From assembly GCF_026340975.1 (NCBI RefSeq), contig NZ_JAPEOS010000001.1, positions 4,745,001 through 4,809,000 on the forward strand: DNA of 64,000 bases. Direction: 5' to 3'. The notes under the pieces were generated by a model that worked only from the letters and a program-made list of their open reading frames with translations, was not told where the DNA came from and did no database searches. The translations under genes and the position numbers were made by a program. Shown in pieces: positions 6,800-15,248 of the stretch (its first letter is position 1; each line of letters begins with the position of its first letter). Origin of the DNA: Streptomyces sp. NBC_01214 (lineage in GTDB: Bacteria > Actinomycetota > Actinomycetes > Streptomycetales > Streptomycetaceae).

Positions 6800-9288
6800 G
6801 TTCCCTGCCTCCTTCCTCCGAGCGCCCCACTGGCCCGCCGCCCGGCCCGTTGTCGGGCCGGGGCGCGCACGGAGAGCCGCCTCCCCCGCCGCCTCCGCCG
6901 CCGCTTCTGCCGCCCCCAGGCCCGCCGTCTCCCTCGGGGCCCCCGTCGGGGCCTGTGCTGGCTTCTTCCGGCGGGTCTTCGCTATCTGCGGCGGGTGGTG
7001 CTGGCCTGCTTCGTGGATGGCGGTCGCGCAAGGCCGTACTGGGTGTGACCACGGCGGTGGCCGTGGTGTCGGCGGCGGTCCTCAGTTTCACCGTGTTGGG
7101 CGGGAACACCGCGATGAGTGGTGAGGTCTTCCTCCAAGCCGCTCCGGAGGTCGGGCCCGACCCGTTCACTCCTTCGACGGCCACGCGGGCCGAGAGCGTC
7201 GCCAAGGTCATGCCCATGACCGCTGCGGGTGTGGACGCGAAGGACGGTACGGGCACCAACGGAGACACGGGCACTGCGAGCGCCACGAACGGTGCGCGCA
7301 CGCTCGAGGTCGACGGCGGGTATCCCGGGCTGTACGGCGGAACGCGGAACGTGGCGAGCTGTGACGTGGAGAAACAGATCGGGTTCCTGACGCGGCACCC
7401 GGACAAGGGCAGGGCGTTCGCCGTTTCGCTGGGTATCCGCCAGCCCGAGATCCCCTCGTACCTGCGGTCGCTGACGCCCGTCCGGCTGGGGTGGGACACC
7501 AGGGTCACCAATCACGGATACCGCAATGGCGTGCCCACCAGCTATCAGGCGGTCCTGCAGGCCGGTACTCCCGTACTGGTCGACGGCCGGGGTGTGCCCC
7601 GGGTCCGGTGTGCCTGCGGTAACCCCTTGGATCCGCCCGTCGCGGTCAAAGGCGGGCAGACGTACAGCGGTGCGAAGTGGTCCTCGTTCCGGTCTTCCGG
7701 CCTGGTCGCGGTCAAGCCGGCCGTGAGGCCGGTGAACACCGTCACGGTCTTCGACCAGGACCGCAGGGGATGGTACGAGCGCCCGAGTGGAGCGGCGGCG
7801 AGCAAGCACGACCGCGAGGTCCCGCCCCCGAAGGGCCAGACCCCCGGCTCTGCCTACCCGGTCCTACCGGCGGCCCACCCGGGATCAGTCCAGCCGCCCC
7901 GGGACGCGCCCCCGAACCAGCCCCCGAACACCAACCCCGGCCAGGACCCGGGGAACGTACCCGCTCGGGTCCCGGGCAATGTCCCGGGCCAGAACCCGGG
8001 CCAGGACCCGGCGAAGGACCCGGGTCAGGAGACGGGCGAGAACCCGGGGAAGGGGACAGGCCAGGAGCCCGGCAAGGTGCCCGGACCGGACGCAGACAAG
8101 CAGCATGGCCAGGAGCCGGGCAAGGCACCCGGGAAGGCGCCGGGCAAGGAAGCGGGCAAGGAGCCTGGCAAGGAGTCCGGTCAGGGTCCGGCGAAGGTGC
8201 CGGGCCAGGAAGAGTCGGGTCAGAAGCCGGGTAAGGAGTCGGGCGAGCACCCGGGGAAGAAGCCCGGTAAGGAGTCGGGCGAGAACCCGGGTGAGGAGTC
8301 CGGCCAGGACCCGGACAAGGCCCCTGGGGAGGGCTCGGAGAAGGTTCCGGGCAAGGAAGCGGGCAAGGAGCCTGGCAAGGAGTCCGGTCAGGGTCCGGCG
8401 AAGGTGCCGGGCCAGGAAGAGTCGGGTCAGAAGCCGGGTAAGGAGTCGCGCGAGAACCCGGGCAAGGAGTCCGGCCAGGACCCGGGCGACGCCCCTGGGA
8501 AGGACTCGGAGAAGGTTCCGGGCCGGGAGTCAGGCCAGGATCCTGCGAAGGCGCCCGGTCAGCAGTCAGACGAGGGCCCGGGGAAGCAACCGGGGAAGGC
8601 GCCTGGCCAGGAGCCCGACAGGGGGCCCGCCCACGACCCTGCGAAGGTGCCAGGTCAGGAGTCGGGCCAGGGTTCCGGGAAGGTGCCGGGGAAGGATCCC
8701 GGCAAGGGAGCGGGTCACGGCCCGGACACGGCTCCCGGGAAGGGCCACGACACGGGCAAGGACACCGGTCAGGAGTCCGGGAAGTTGCCGGGTCACGAGC
8801 CGGGCCATGCGCCCGACAAGGGCTCCGGCAACGATGCCGGAACGGCGCCCGGGAACGGGTCGGGCCAGGGTTCCGGGAAGGCGCCGGGCCAAAGCCAGGG
8901 CCAGGGTCAGGGTTCCGGGAACGGCCAGGGCCAGGGTCGGGGTAAGGGCTCCGGGAACGGTCGGGGTCAAGAACAGGGCCAGGGCCAAGGGTCCGGGAAC
9001 GGCCAGGGCCAGGGGCAGGGCCAGGGTTCTGGGAACGGCCAGGGCCAGGGGCAGGGCCAGGGTTCTGGGAACGGCCAGGGTCAGGGTCAGGGTTCCGGGA
9101 AGGCACCGGGCCAAGGCCAAGGCCAAGGCCAAGGTTCCGGGAACGGCCAGGGTCAGGGTTCCGAGAAGGCACCGGGCCAAGGCCAGGGCCAGGGCCAAGG
9201 GTCCGGGAACGGCCAGAGCCAGGGTCAGGAGCGCGGTTCCAGGAACGGCCAAGGCCAAGGCCAGGGTCAACGGGCCGGGAACGGTTAG
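6796..9288 (+). CDS. membrane-anchored DUF6777 protein with long Gly/Gln/Pro/Lys repeat tail
   Basis: 830 aa. Order: a Pro/Gly-rich cytosolic N-terminus with poly-Pro (1-75); one membrane helix (SRKAVLGVTTAVAVVSAAVL, ~78-100); a DUF6777 domain (~108-335) with FLQAAPEVGPDPFT, YGGTRNVASCDVEKQIGFL and VRCACGNPL; then ~480 residues of low-complexity repeats. The tail first uses units like PGKESGQ / PGQDPGK and then GQGQGQGSGNGQ. The Cys residues near 193 and 273-275 may form extracytoplasmic disulfides. DUF6777 has no established function that I know. The tail is probably disordered and surface-exposed, as in wall-spanning or matrix proteins. Translation seems coupled to the 17-codon leader. Confidence 0.8.
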   Translation: MSSLPPSSERPTGPPPGPLSGRGAHGEPPPPPPPPPLLPPPGPPSPSGPPSGPVLASSGGSSLSAAGGAGLLRGWRSRKAVLGVTTAVAVVSAAVLSFTVLGGNTAMSGEVFLQAAPEVGPDPFTPSTATRAESVAKVMPMTAAGVDAKDGTGTNGDTGTASATNGARTLEVDGGYPGLYGGTRNVASCDVEKQIGFLTRHPDKGRAFAVSLGIRQPEIPSYLRSLTPVRLGWDTRVTNHGYRNGVPTSYQAVLQAGTPVLVDGRGVPRVRCACGNPLDPPVAVKGGQTYSGAKWSSFRSSGLVAVKPAVRPVNTVTVFDQDRRGWYERPSGAAASKHDREVPPPKGQTPGSAYPVLPAAHPGSVQPPRDAPPNQPPNTNPGQDPGNVPARVPGNVPGQNPGQDPAKDPGQETGENPGKGTGQEPGKVPGPDADKQHGQEPGKAPGKAPGKEAGKEPGKESGQGPAKVPGQEESGQKPGKESGEHPGKKPGKESGENPGEESGQDPDKAPGEGSEKVPGKEAGKEPGKESGQGPAKVPGQEESGQKPGKESRENPGKESGQDPGDAPGKDSEKVPGRESGQDPAKAPGQQSDEGPGKQPGKAPGQEPDRGPAHDPAKVPGQESGQGSGKVPGKDPGKGAGHGPDTAPGKGHDTGKDTGQESGKLPGHEPGHAPDKGSGNDAGTAPGNGSGQGSGKAPGQSQGQGQGSGNGQGQGRGKGSGNGRGQEQGQGQGSGNGQGQGQGQGSGNGQGQGQGQGSGNGQGQGQGSGKAPGQGQGQGQGSGNGQGQGSEKAPGQGQGQGQGSGNGQSQGQERGSRNGQGQGQGQRAGNG
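8140..8448 (+). repeat. 102-bp perfect direct repeat inside the DUF6777 tail
   Basis: Positions 8140-8241 are identical to 8347-8448 (102 bp, exactly 34 codons) with the two copies offset by 207 bp (69 codons). This implies recent in-frame duplication or recombination within a repeat array that spans about 7900-9285. Confidence 0.85.
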
Positions 9289-9548
9289 GGCAGCCGTGTC
9301 GGGAAGGGCCGGGCGGGAGCACGGCCCGAATCCCGGTATCGAGCCGGGGCGCCAGCAAGGTGCATATTCCGCCGGTGAGCCGAGGAGGAGTAGTCCCGGT
9401 GATCCGGTGGGCCGTATACCCGGGCGATGACGTTCCGGCCGGGCCACCGCCGGCTGATGCCCGTGTGGTGACGAGAGCTACACCGTTGGTGACGGCCCGA
9501 TCCCGTTGCCCCCGGACCGGTGGAAGGCCCTTTGATGGCTCTTGTTCC

Positions 9549-9578
9549 TTGTCACGCTCTTGTGAAGATCGTTAGCAT
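9549..9578 (+). promoter_or_regulatory. candidate promoter for the LuxR-type ATPase gene
   Basis: TTGTCA (9549-9554), 18 nt, then TAGCAT (9573-9578), 25-40 nt ahead of the likely starts (9603 or 9618). The rest of 9289-9602 holds no gene that I can support. Confidence 0.4.
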
Positions 9579-9617
9579 TTCCCGTAGTCGCCCTCTGGGG
9601 GTGTGGAGTGGGCAGCT

Positions 9618-11262
9618 GTGTCAGAGGTACCGGCGTTGGTAGGGCGGCGGGAGGAGATCGCAGCGCTCACTCGGGCCGTCGAGGACCTCGGCGCCGGCAG
9701 AGGCACGGTCCTCGAGGTCGCTGGGGATCCGGGCATCGGGAAGACCGCCTTGTTGAACCTGCTCGCCCGGCTCGCCGTCGCACGAGGCACCACCGTACTG
9801 CGGGGCCGGGCTCGAGTCCGAGTCCGGGCCGGGGCCGGGGCTCGTTCGGGCGAGGTCAAGCCGTACCAGGTTTTCCGTGATGCCTGGCAACGGTCCGAGC
9901 CTTCGATGGCCGCCCCCCATTCGCCCGCCGCCGAGGCCGGCCCGCCGTGGGGCACCGCCACAGATCATGAGCTGGTACGCGCACTGCTCGATGCGTGCGT
10001 GCGACGGGACGGCGGTCGTGGGAGCGTGCTCGTCCTGGACGACGTCCACCACGCGGATCCCGCTTCGGCCCATCTGCTGGAAGCCCTCGTCGAGGAATGT
10101 GCCGCGCACCCGCTGGTCCTGGCTTTTGCCCTGCGGCCCCGGCAGACCCCGCCAGCCCTGCTCGCCGCTCTCGACGACGCCTCGCACACGGGACGTCTCG
10201 TCAAGGTGGAGCCCGCACCCCTGGACGCTGCGGCCATCGCTTCCCTGGCGGGTCGCGGGCCGGTAGAGGAGCTGGTCACGGGTTCTTTGGGTAACCCACG
10301 TGCCCTGCGTGTCCTTCTGGCGGCGGGCCACGACCCCGGCCAGTGGCCGGCGCGGTCCGACGCGGCGGCGGGCCCGTTGCTGCGCGCCGCGGCGCCGGTG
10401 CTCGCCGAACTCGAAGCCCTTCCGGGCGACTGCGCCGAGGTGCTGGCTGCCGCTGCCGTCCTGGGAGAGCCCTTTCGCCCCGGCGACGCCGCGCACGTGG
10501 CCGGGTATCCCGGCGACCGGACCGCGGCCGCTCTCGGCACGCTGGCTGACGCCGACTTGATCCGGTCCGACGGGCCGGCCGGCACCTTGGTCTTCCGTCA
10601 TCCCGTACTGGGACACCTCCTTCACCATCGGATGAACCCCGGTCTGCGGCACGAGGCCCACCACCGTGCCCTCGGCCTGCTCGACGCCCGTGGCGCAGCG
10701 TCCGCGGCCCGTGCCCGGCACGCCGAACACGTGCTGCCCGCTGCCGCCGATCCCGCCCGAGTCTTACGCGTACTCGCCGACGGCGCCGCCGAGGTCCTCG
10801 CCCGGGAGCCCGCCACCGCCGCCCGCTGGCTGCGCCTCACCCTGGAGTACTCACCCACCGCAAGAACAAACACAGGCACAGCCGCAGGTGTGGGTGTTGG
10901 GGCTCGTGCCCGTCTCGCTCTGGATTGTTGCCGGGCGCTCACCGCCGCTGGCCGTCCGCAGGAGGCACGGGCTCTCGCCCACGAGCTCCTACGTACTCCT
11001 GGTGTCCTGCCCGGTCGGCTCCGTACGGAGGCACTGGCGGTGTGTGTCGGCACCGTTGCCGGTAGAGACGGCGGGTCTCGTCTTCGACTACGGTCTCCTG
11101 CACGCTCTGCGCGGTACCGCGGGTGAGGTCCGCGGCCTTGCCCACGAGGCTGCCCGGGCCGTCGCCGGAAGGGCCGTCGCCGGAGCGGACGAGGCCGGAC
11201 GCACCGCGCTCGGTGTCCTGGCCGCCTTTTGCGATGGCGATTGGGGACCGCTGGTCGAGGAG
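9618..11262 (+). pseudogene. LuxR/MalT-type AAA ATPase regulator, truncated and frameshifted
   Basis: The frame from GTG 9618 (VSEVPALVGRREEIAAL) gives a STAND-like ATPase with Walker A GDPGIGKT and Walker B SVLVLDDVHHADPAS, then a helical sensor region to about 11055. The family then continues in another frame (FDYGLLHALRGTAGEVRGLA then HEAARAV) to ~11260. The remaining TPR-like part and the C-terminal LuxR helix-turn-helix are missing. A transposase fragment starts at 11275, which suggests that an insertion event cut off the 3' end. Full-length members are ~900-1000 aa and activate transcription; this one cannot bind DNA. Confidence 0.7.
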
Positions 11263-11274
11263 GGAGTGCCGGCG

Positions 11275-11355
11275 TCAGGTGTTGTAACGGGTCAGCCAGT
11301 GGAAGGCGTCGAGCCTGGCCTCGCGCTCGCTCGACCAGCTCGGACCATCAAGATC
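11275..11355 (-). mobile_element. C-terminal fragment of an IS3/IS481-type transposase
   Basis: The minus strand reads SWSSEREARLDAFHWLTRYN followed by T and a stop at 11275-11277. This matches the WxxRxEAR...FxWLxxYNxxRxHS block near the C-terminus of IS3-family transposases, cut before the R-R-H-S part. It adjoins the truncated LuxR gene. Confidence 0.55.
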
Positions 11356-11432
11356 CAAGTCTCTCCGCTGTCCAAAAAATCCGGGGTCAATGCGCGGGCC
11401 CTGTGGTGAGCGGCATCCGCTACCCGCGCCTG

Positions 11433-11456
11433 TCAGTCAGTCAGTCAGTCAGTCAG
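11433..11456. repeat. six TCAG tetranucleotide repeats
   Basis: Six exact copies of TCAG. The stop codon of the adjacent minus-strand gene (11449-11451) lies inside the array. Confidence 0.9.
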
Positions 11457-11874
11457 CTGAGGATGAGGTTCGGCCGATGTTGAGAGTGATGTTGGAGAAA
11501 TCACGCCCCTGGAAGACCTCGCGCTGATTTCCACCGCTGATGTGGTTGTGGACTTCGTTGGAGGCTGGGCCCATGGCCTGTGCTCGCTGCCACCATTCCT
11601 CAAGGAGGCTCCGGAACTCGGCGTCGAGTGCTGCCCGCACGCCCAGTGCTGTGGCCAGCGCTTGCGCGTGAACAGGGTCGGTAGGTGACTCTTCCAGCAG
11701 GGTCAGTTCTGCTATGCCCGAGCTCACGCCGGGAGCCTCGGTTACCTCCTGCGTCTCCCCGCGGCGGAAGGGGCGCCGGACGAGATCGGAGAGCCCCTGC
11801 CAGGCGTGTCGGCCCGCTTCCCCACCGAGTCCTCCTGCCAGCGCTGCGAGGGCGGCCGCCGTGATGGGGTCCAT
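11449..11874 (-). CDS. Bell-like small effector with C-terminal RHIM-like amyloid motif
   Basis: 141 aa, start with GGGAG about 7 nt upstream. The N-terminus (MDPITAAALAALAGGLGGEA, then GRHAWQGLSDLVRR) is a small-residue-rich helix pair, followed by a second helix (ALATALGVRAALDAEFRSLL). This matches in style the Bell domain, a bacterial analogue of the fungal HeLo membrane-targeting domain. The C-terminus carries NHISGGNQREVFQGRDFSN (residues 110-128), an N-x-ISGG...V-x-Q-G pattern like the NLR-associated bacterial amyloid signalling motifs that resemble RHIM. Likely role: a membrane-damaging cell-death effector triggered by amyloid templating from an NLR with a matching motif. The adjacent gene is just such an NLR, now a pseudogene. 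Family assignment is from memory and motif reading. Confidence 0.65.
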   Translation of the reverse strand: MDPITAAALAALAGGLGGEAGRHAWQGLSDLVRRPFRRGETQEVTEAPGVSSGIAELTLLEESPTDPVHAQALATALGVRAALDAEFRSLLEEWWQRAQAMGPASNEVHNHISGGNQREVFQGRDFSNITLNIGRTSSSAD

Positions 11875-12065
11875 GGGTGCGCTCCCTGGGTCGAGTTCCC
11901 TGGAGCCACGATAGGAGTGCGGGGGCTCCGCCGCAGCAGATGCGTCGATAATCGGCCATCCCTCGGCCTGAATACTTCACTTTCCGGCCATAGAGGACCA
12001 TGAGAGCCCCCGAACGCTTCCTCCGGCTGTGCTGTCTCTCCGTCACTTCTCATCCACCGGAAGCA

Positions 12066-13925
12066 GTGTCGAGGAACGGCGGAGGAGACGTACAACAGTC
12101 TCAGCGGGCAGGCCGACGTGGTGATCCAGGCCGGGAGCATTGGTGAGTTGCCCCAACACATCAGCGGAGCTCCTGAGGTTCAGCCCCCCACCTTTTCAGC
12201 TGCCGCCTTCCTTGCGTACTTCGAGGACCGGCGGCCGAGCAGGAGCGCATCGCACGCGCCGCCGAGTGCCATGTGGACCATCCGGCGCCGCTGGTCGTTG
12301 CGTTGATCGGGATCGGCGGGGCGGCAAGACGGCCGTGGGCTTCCACATGGCCCGTCGGCTCAGCGAGAAGTAGCCCAACGGGGCGCTATGCGTCGACCTC
12401 GACGATGTGCGCCGGGACGGGGTGGTGGAGGTGGGGATGCGATCGGCGATCTACTGACCGGCTTGGGCCTTGCCCCCGAGTGCCTGGAGTGGTCGTTTGC
12501 GAGTCGTAGAAAGTAGTACTGGTCGCGTACCCGGGTCAAGGGACTCATCGTGGTCATCGACAACGCCCGGTACGGGACACAAGCCCTGCCGCTCCTTCCG
12601 GCATCCGCCGCGAGTGTGGCTGTTGTGACGAGCCGGGGCCCGCTCTACGACCTCGACGGCGTGGCCACGGTCGAAGTGCCTGTGAACCCGCTCGCGACGG
12701 ACGACGCGGTGCGGCCTTTCGGGTACATCGTGGAGGGCCACCGGCTCTCGGCTCTCGGCTCCCGGCCCCCGGCGGAGCCGGATGCCGCGGCGGAGCTCGC
12801 CCGTGGCTGTGGTGGTCTGCCGGCAGCACTCCAAGCGGCCGGCCACTGACTCAGAAGGTGCCGCCGGCGCAGCCTGTCCAGGCTCGTTGCAGGCCTGACC
12901 GCGGAGCTGCGCGAGGGGGGCATTCCCATGGTCGAGGCCGTTTGGGATGCCGCGTATGAGGCGCTGGGGCCGGATGCCGCGCGCCTTTACCGCCTGCTGC
13001 CGCAGTATCCCGCACCCGCTATCGCCGCCCCGGCAGCCGCGGCACTCCTGGGCGGTGGGGTGGAACGGGCCGAGGACGCACTGGAAGAGCTGGAGTCGAA
13101 CGGACTGCTGGAGAACCGGACAGAGGGCTACCGGATGCACGACCTGCTGGCCTTCGAGGACGGGTTGTACGAGGATGCGTGGGCCCTGTGCGAACTGCTG
13201 TGGACCCACTTCCTCAACCACCCGCACTACGCTGATGTGACACGGACACCTTCCGTACGGCGTGGCGGCGGCCGATCGTCTGGAACACTTGCCGGCGATA
13301 ATCCGGATGCGGTGTCAGTTGGCCCGAGCGCTCTGGGAACTGGAGCGGTACGAGGAGGCCGCGGAGCAGATGCGGCACGCGCTCAGCGCCGCCGAGTCTC
13401 TGGGCGCTTCGCCACAGGAACGCAAGCTGAAGGCGTCGGCGATCGGGTTCCTGGGGTTCTTGAAGTCGGCGACGGGCGACTGGGCGGCGGCCAGTGGAGA
13501 CTTCGAATCGTCCCGGCAGATCCACGCAGAGATCGGGAACGGGTACGGCGTGCTGCTCCAGACCTACCTGCTGGGCCGCACCGCACTGAGCCTGGGCGAG
13601 GCTGGGCAGGCGGTCGCTCTCTTGCGTGGGGCGCACGGTAGGGAACAGGAACAGGAACGGGAGCGGCTGGCCGCGCGGACCGGATTCGAACTCGGGCGGG
13701 CGCTGAGGCGTGCCGGACGCGCAGCGAAAGCGGACGATCTCGTCCGTGTGGCGCTGGAGAACGCACGCGAGCGGGGTTCCGCTACCGATGAGGTGGGCGT
13801 CTTGGACGAACTGGCCGCCCTCGCGGACGAGCTGGGAGACAGGCGATGCGGAGCAGCACTGGACGGCCGCTCGGTTGCTGGTCGCGCGCTCCGGGGCTCT
13901 GGCGGGCGAGGGGCAGAGCTCGTAG
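12066..13925 (+). pseudogene. NB-ARC/TPR NLR-like gene with N-terminal RHIM-like motif, heavily decayed
   Basis: Protein pieces follow in family order but in changing frames. MSRNGGGDV comes first, then the motif YNSLSGQADVVIQAGSIGE, then EQERIARAAE...VALIGIGG, then GKTAVGFHMARRLSEK (Walker A, split by a frameshift near 12318) and an in-frame TAG at 12371. LIVVIDNARYG (Walker B) follows, then VAVVTSRGPLYDLDG, GGLPAALQAAGH, RLYRLLPQYPAPAI and YRMHDLLAFE (winged helix/MHD). TPR helices continue to GEGQSS and a stop at 13923. I count at least eight frame or stop lesions. When intact it would have been a STAND ATPase sensor that seeds amyloid signalling to the Bell-like effector, which is read from the opposite strand 191 bp away. 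Confidence 0.8.
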
Positions 13926-15112
13926 TCGAGGTCTGCTTGGTCAGCCGGGAGCAGACGGATCCGTACGTGAGCGGCCCGGTGTCGCAGACCATCGACACCG
14001 GCGGTGTCCATCGTTCGTTTTGGCACCCAGCCAGGCGCGGACCGCCGAGACCACGGCCGCCGGATCGGCGCGCAGTACCCGGCCGTCGGTTCTGCACGGC
14101 TCGATGCGGACACTGAGCGGTCCTGCTGAGCGGTCCTGCTGAGCGGTGCCTGATCAGGCACCGCTCGGGGCTGAGGATCGCGGCCGCGGTCCGGCACCCG
14201 GGAGCCTCGTTCAGCGCCCGCATGGTCCATCCGGCTGCCGCCCAGGCGCTGGTGTGAGGCGCCGGGGTGGCGGGACGGACCCGGCGCCACAGCACCACCG
14301 CGCTCTGCTGGTGGCGCTGGTCTGCCGTGGGGTGTTCGGCCGCCAAGTGGTGCACCGCTGTGGAGGTGAACGGAGGGAACCGTTCCATGGTGATCACGTC
14401 ATCTGAGACATCGGCCCGCACCGCGAAGGCTGGAGGCCGCGAGGGTACGGTCACCGGCACGGGCAGGGGGTGCGGCACTGCGGGGACGGCTGACGGCCGC
14501 AATTCCAGTTGCCGGTAGAGCTCTCGGCGGAGCCGGGGCGGGGATTGGCGCTGCAGGGCGAAAGCGGAGTCAGCGATTCCGTGGGTGTCCTGAACCTGGG
14601 CCGCTCGGAGGGCGGCCAGGCCGGCGGCCTGGGACAGCCGAGGAACCTGTGCCAGCATCCGATCCATGGCGTTGCCTGGGATCAGCTCATGTCCTCCGTC
14701 ATGCGCTCCGATGGCGGGGCAGCTCAGCGCGGCCGCATGGAGGGTGGGGGACCCCGTGTGGGTGACCACCGCGTCTGCCGCGATCAGGAGGGCAGCCCAC
14801 TCCTCGTGGGGTCTGGCCAGGACCAGGCCGGCCCGCAGGGCAGGGGAGAGATGCCGGAAGAGGCCCAAGGAACCGGCCCGGCGGTGGTCGTTGGGGGTGG
14901 AGGATGAGGGCGAGTTGGTGCGCGTCGTGAGGGAGGCTGCCGAGGAGCCCGCCCGGCAGCTCCGGCCGCCGGGCGAGCAGGGACTCGGGTCCCCAGGTGG
15001 AGGTAGGCACGATCAGCCGACGTCGGCCCGTACCCAGGGCGGAGCGGTATGCCTCGCGATGCGCGAGCGAGCCGAGCAGCCGGTCCGTGGTCGGGTCGCC
15101 TCCTACAGTCCC
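13916..15112 (-). pseudogene. glycosyltransferase-like actinobacterial protein, 5'-truncated, several frameshifts
   Basis: Pieces on the minus strand: TTDRLLGSLAHREAYRSALG, then LIVPTSTWGPESLLARRPEL, then PHDAHQLALILHPQ. After a frameshift come LVLARPHEEWAALLIAADAV, then GAHDGGHELIPGNAMDRML, ending in IRLLPADQADLDYEL. This is a conserved Streptomyces protein resembling UDP-glycosyltransferase or CDP-glycerol transferase folds, sometimes labelled 'translation initiation factor 2'. The N-terminal third is missing and there are at least three frameshifts. Its 3' end meets the 3' end of the NLR pseudogene. A short tandem duplication (GCTGAGCGGTCCT units, 14113-14140) sits within it. Confidence 0.6.
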
Positions 15113-15248
15113 CCGGGCGGGGGCCGAAGGACCGAGGGAGCGGCGGCCGAGGTCGGGGTGTCACCCGCGGTCGGGGCACGGTGGTTTCGCCACGCTGGGG
15201 CGTGCGACCGAACCGTTCGCCGATGCAGTCTTGCCACCGGATCTGCCG

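Noticed and set aside
7840..9288. Repeats resembling a CRISPR array
   Set aside because: The period follows codons, there are no unique spacers, and the units encode one continuous low-complexity protein tail.
7742..9358. 538-codon ORF antisense to the DUF6777 tail
   Set aside because: It is the mirror image of a GC-rich repeat and encodes only Pro/Arg/Ser-rich sequence without any domain.
11433..11456. TCAG x6 microsatellite as a phase-variation switch for the 141-aa gene
   Set aside because: The stop codon is formed by the first repeat units read on the minus strand, so gain or loss of units would not change the protein.
14141..14166. 26-bp perfect palindrome (centre TGATCA) as an operator
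   Set aside because: It falls within coding-derived sequence of the glycosyltransferase-like pseudogene (encoding RCLIRHRS), so chance or a local duplication is more likely.
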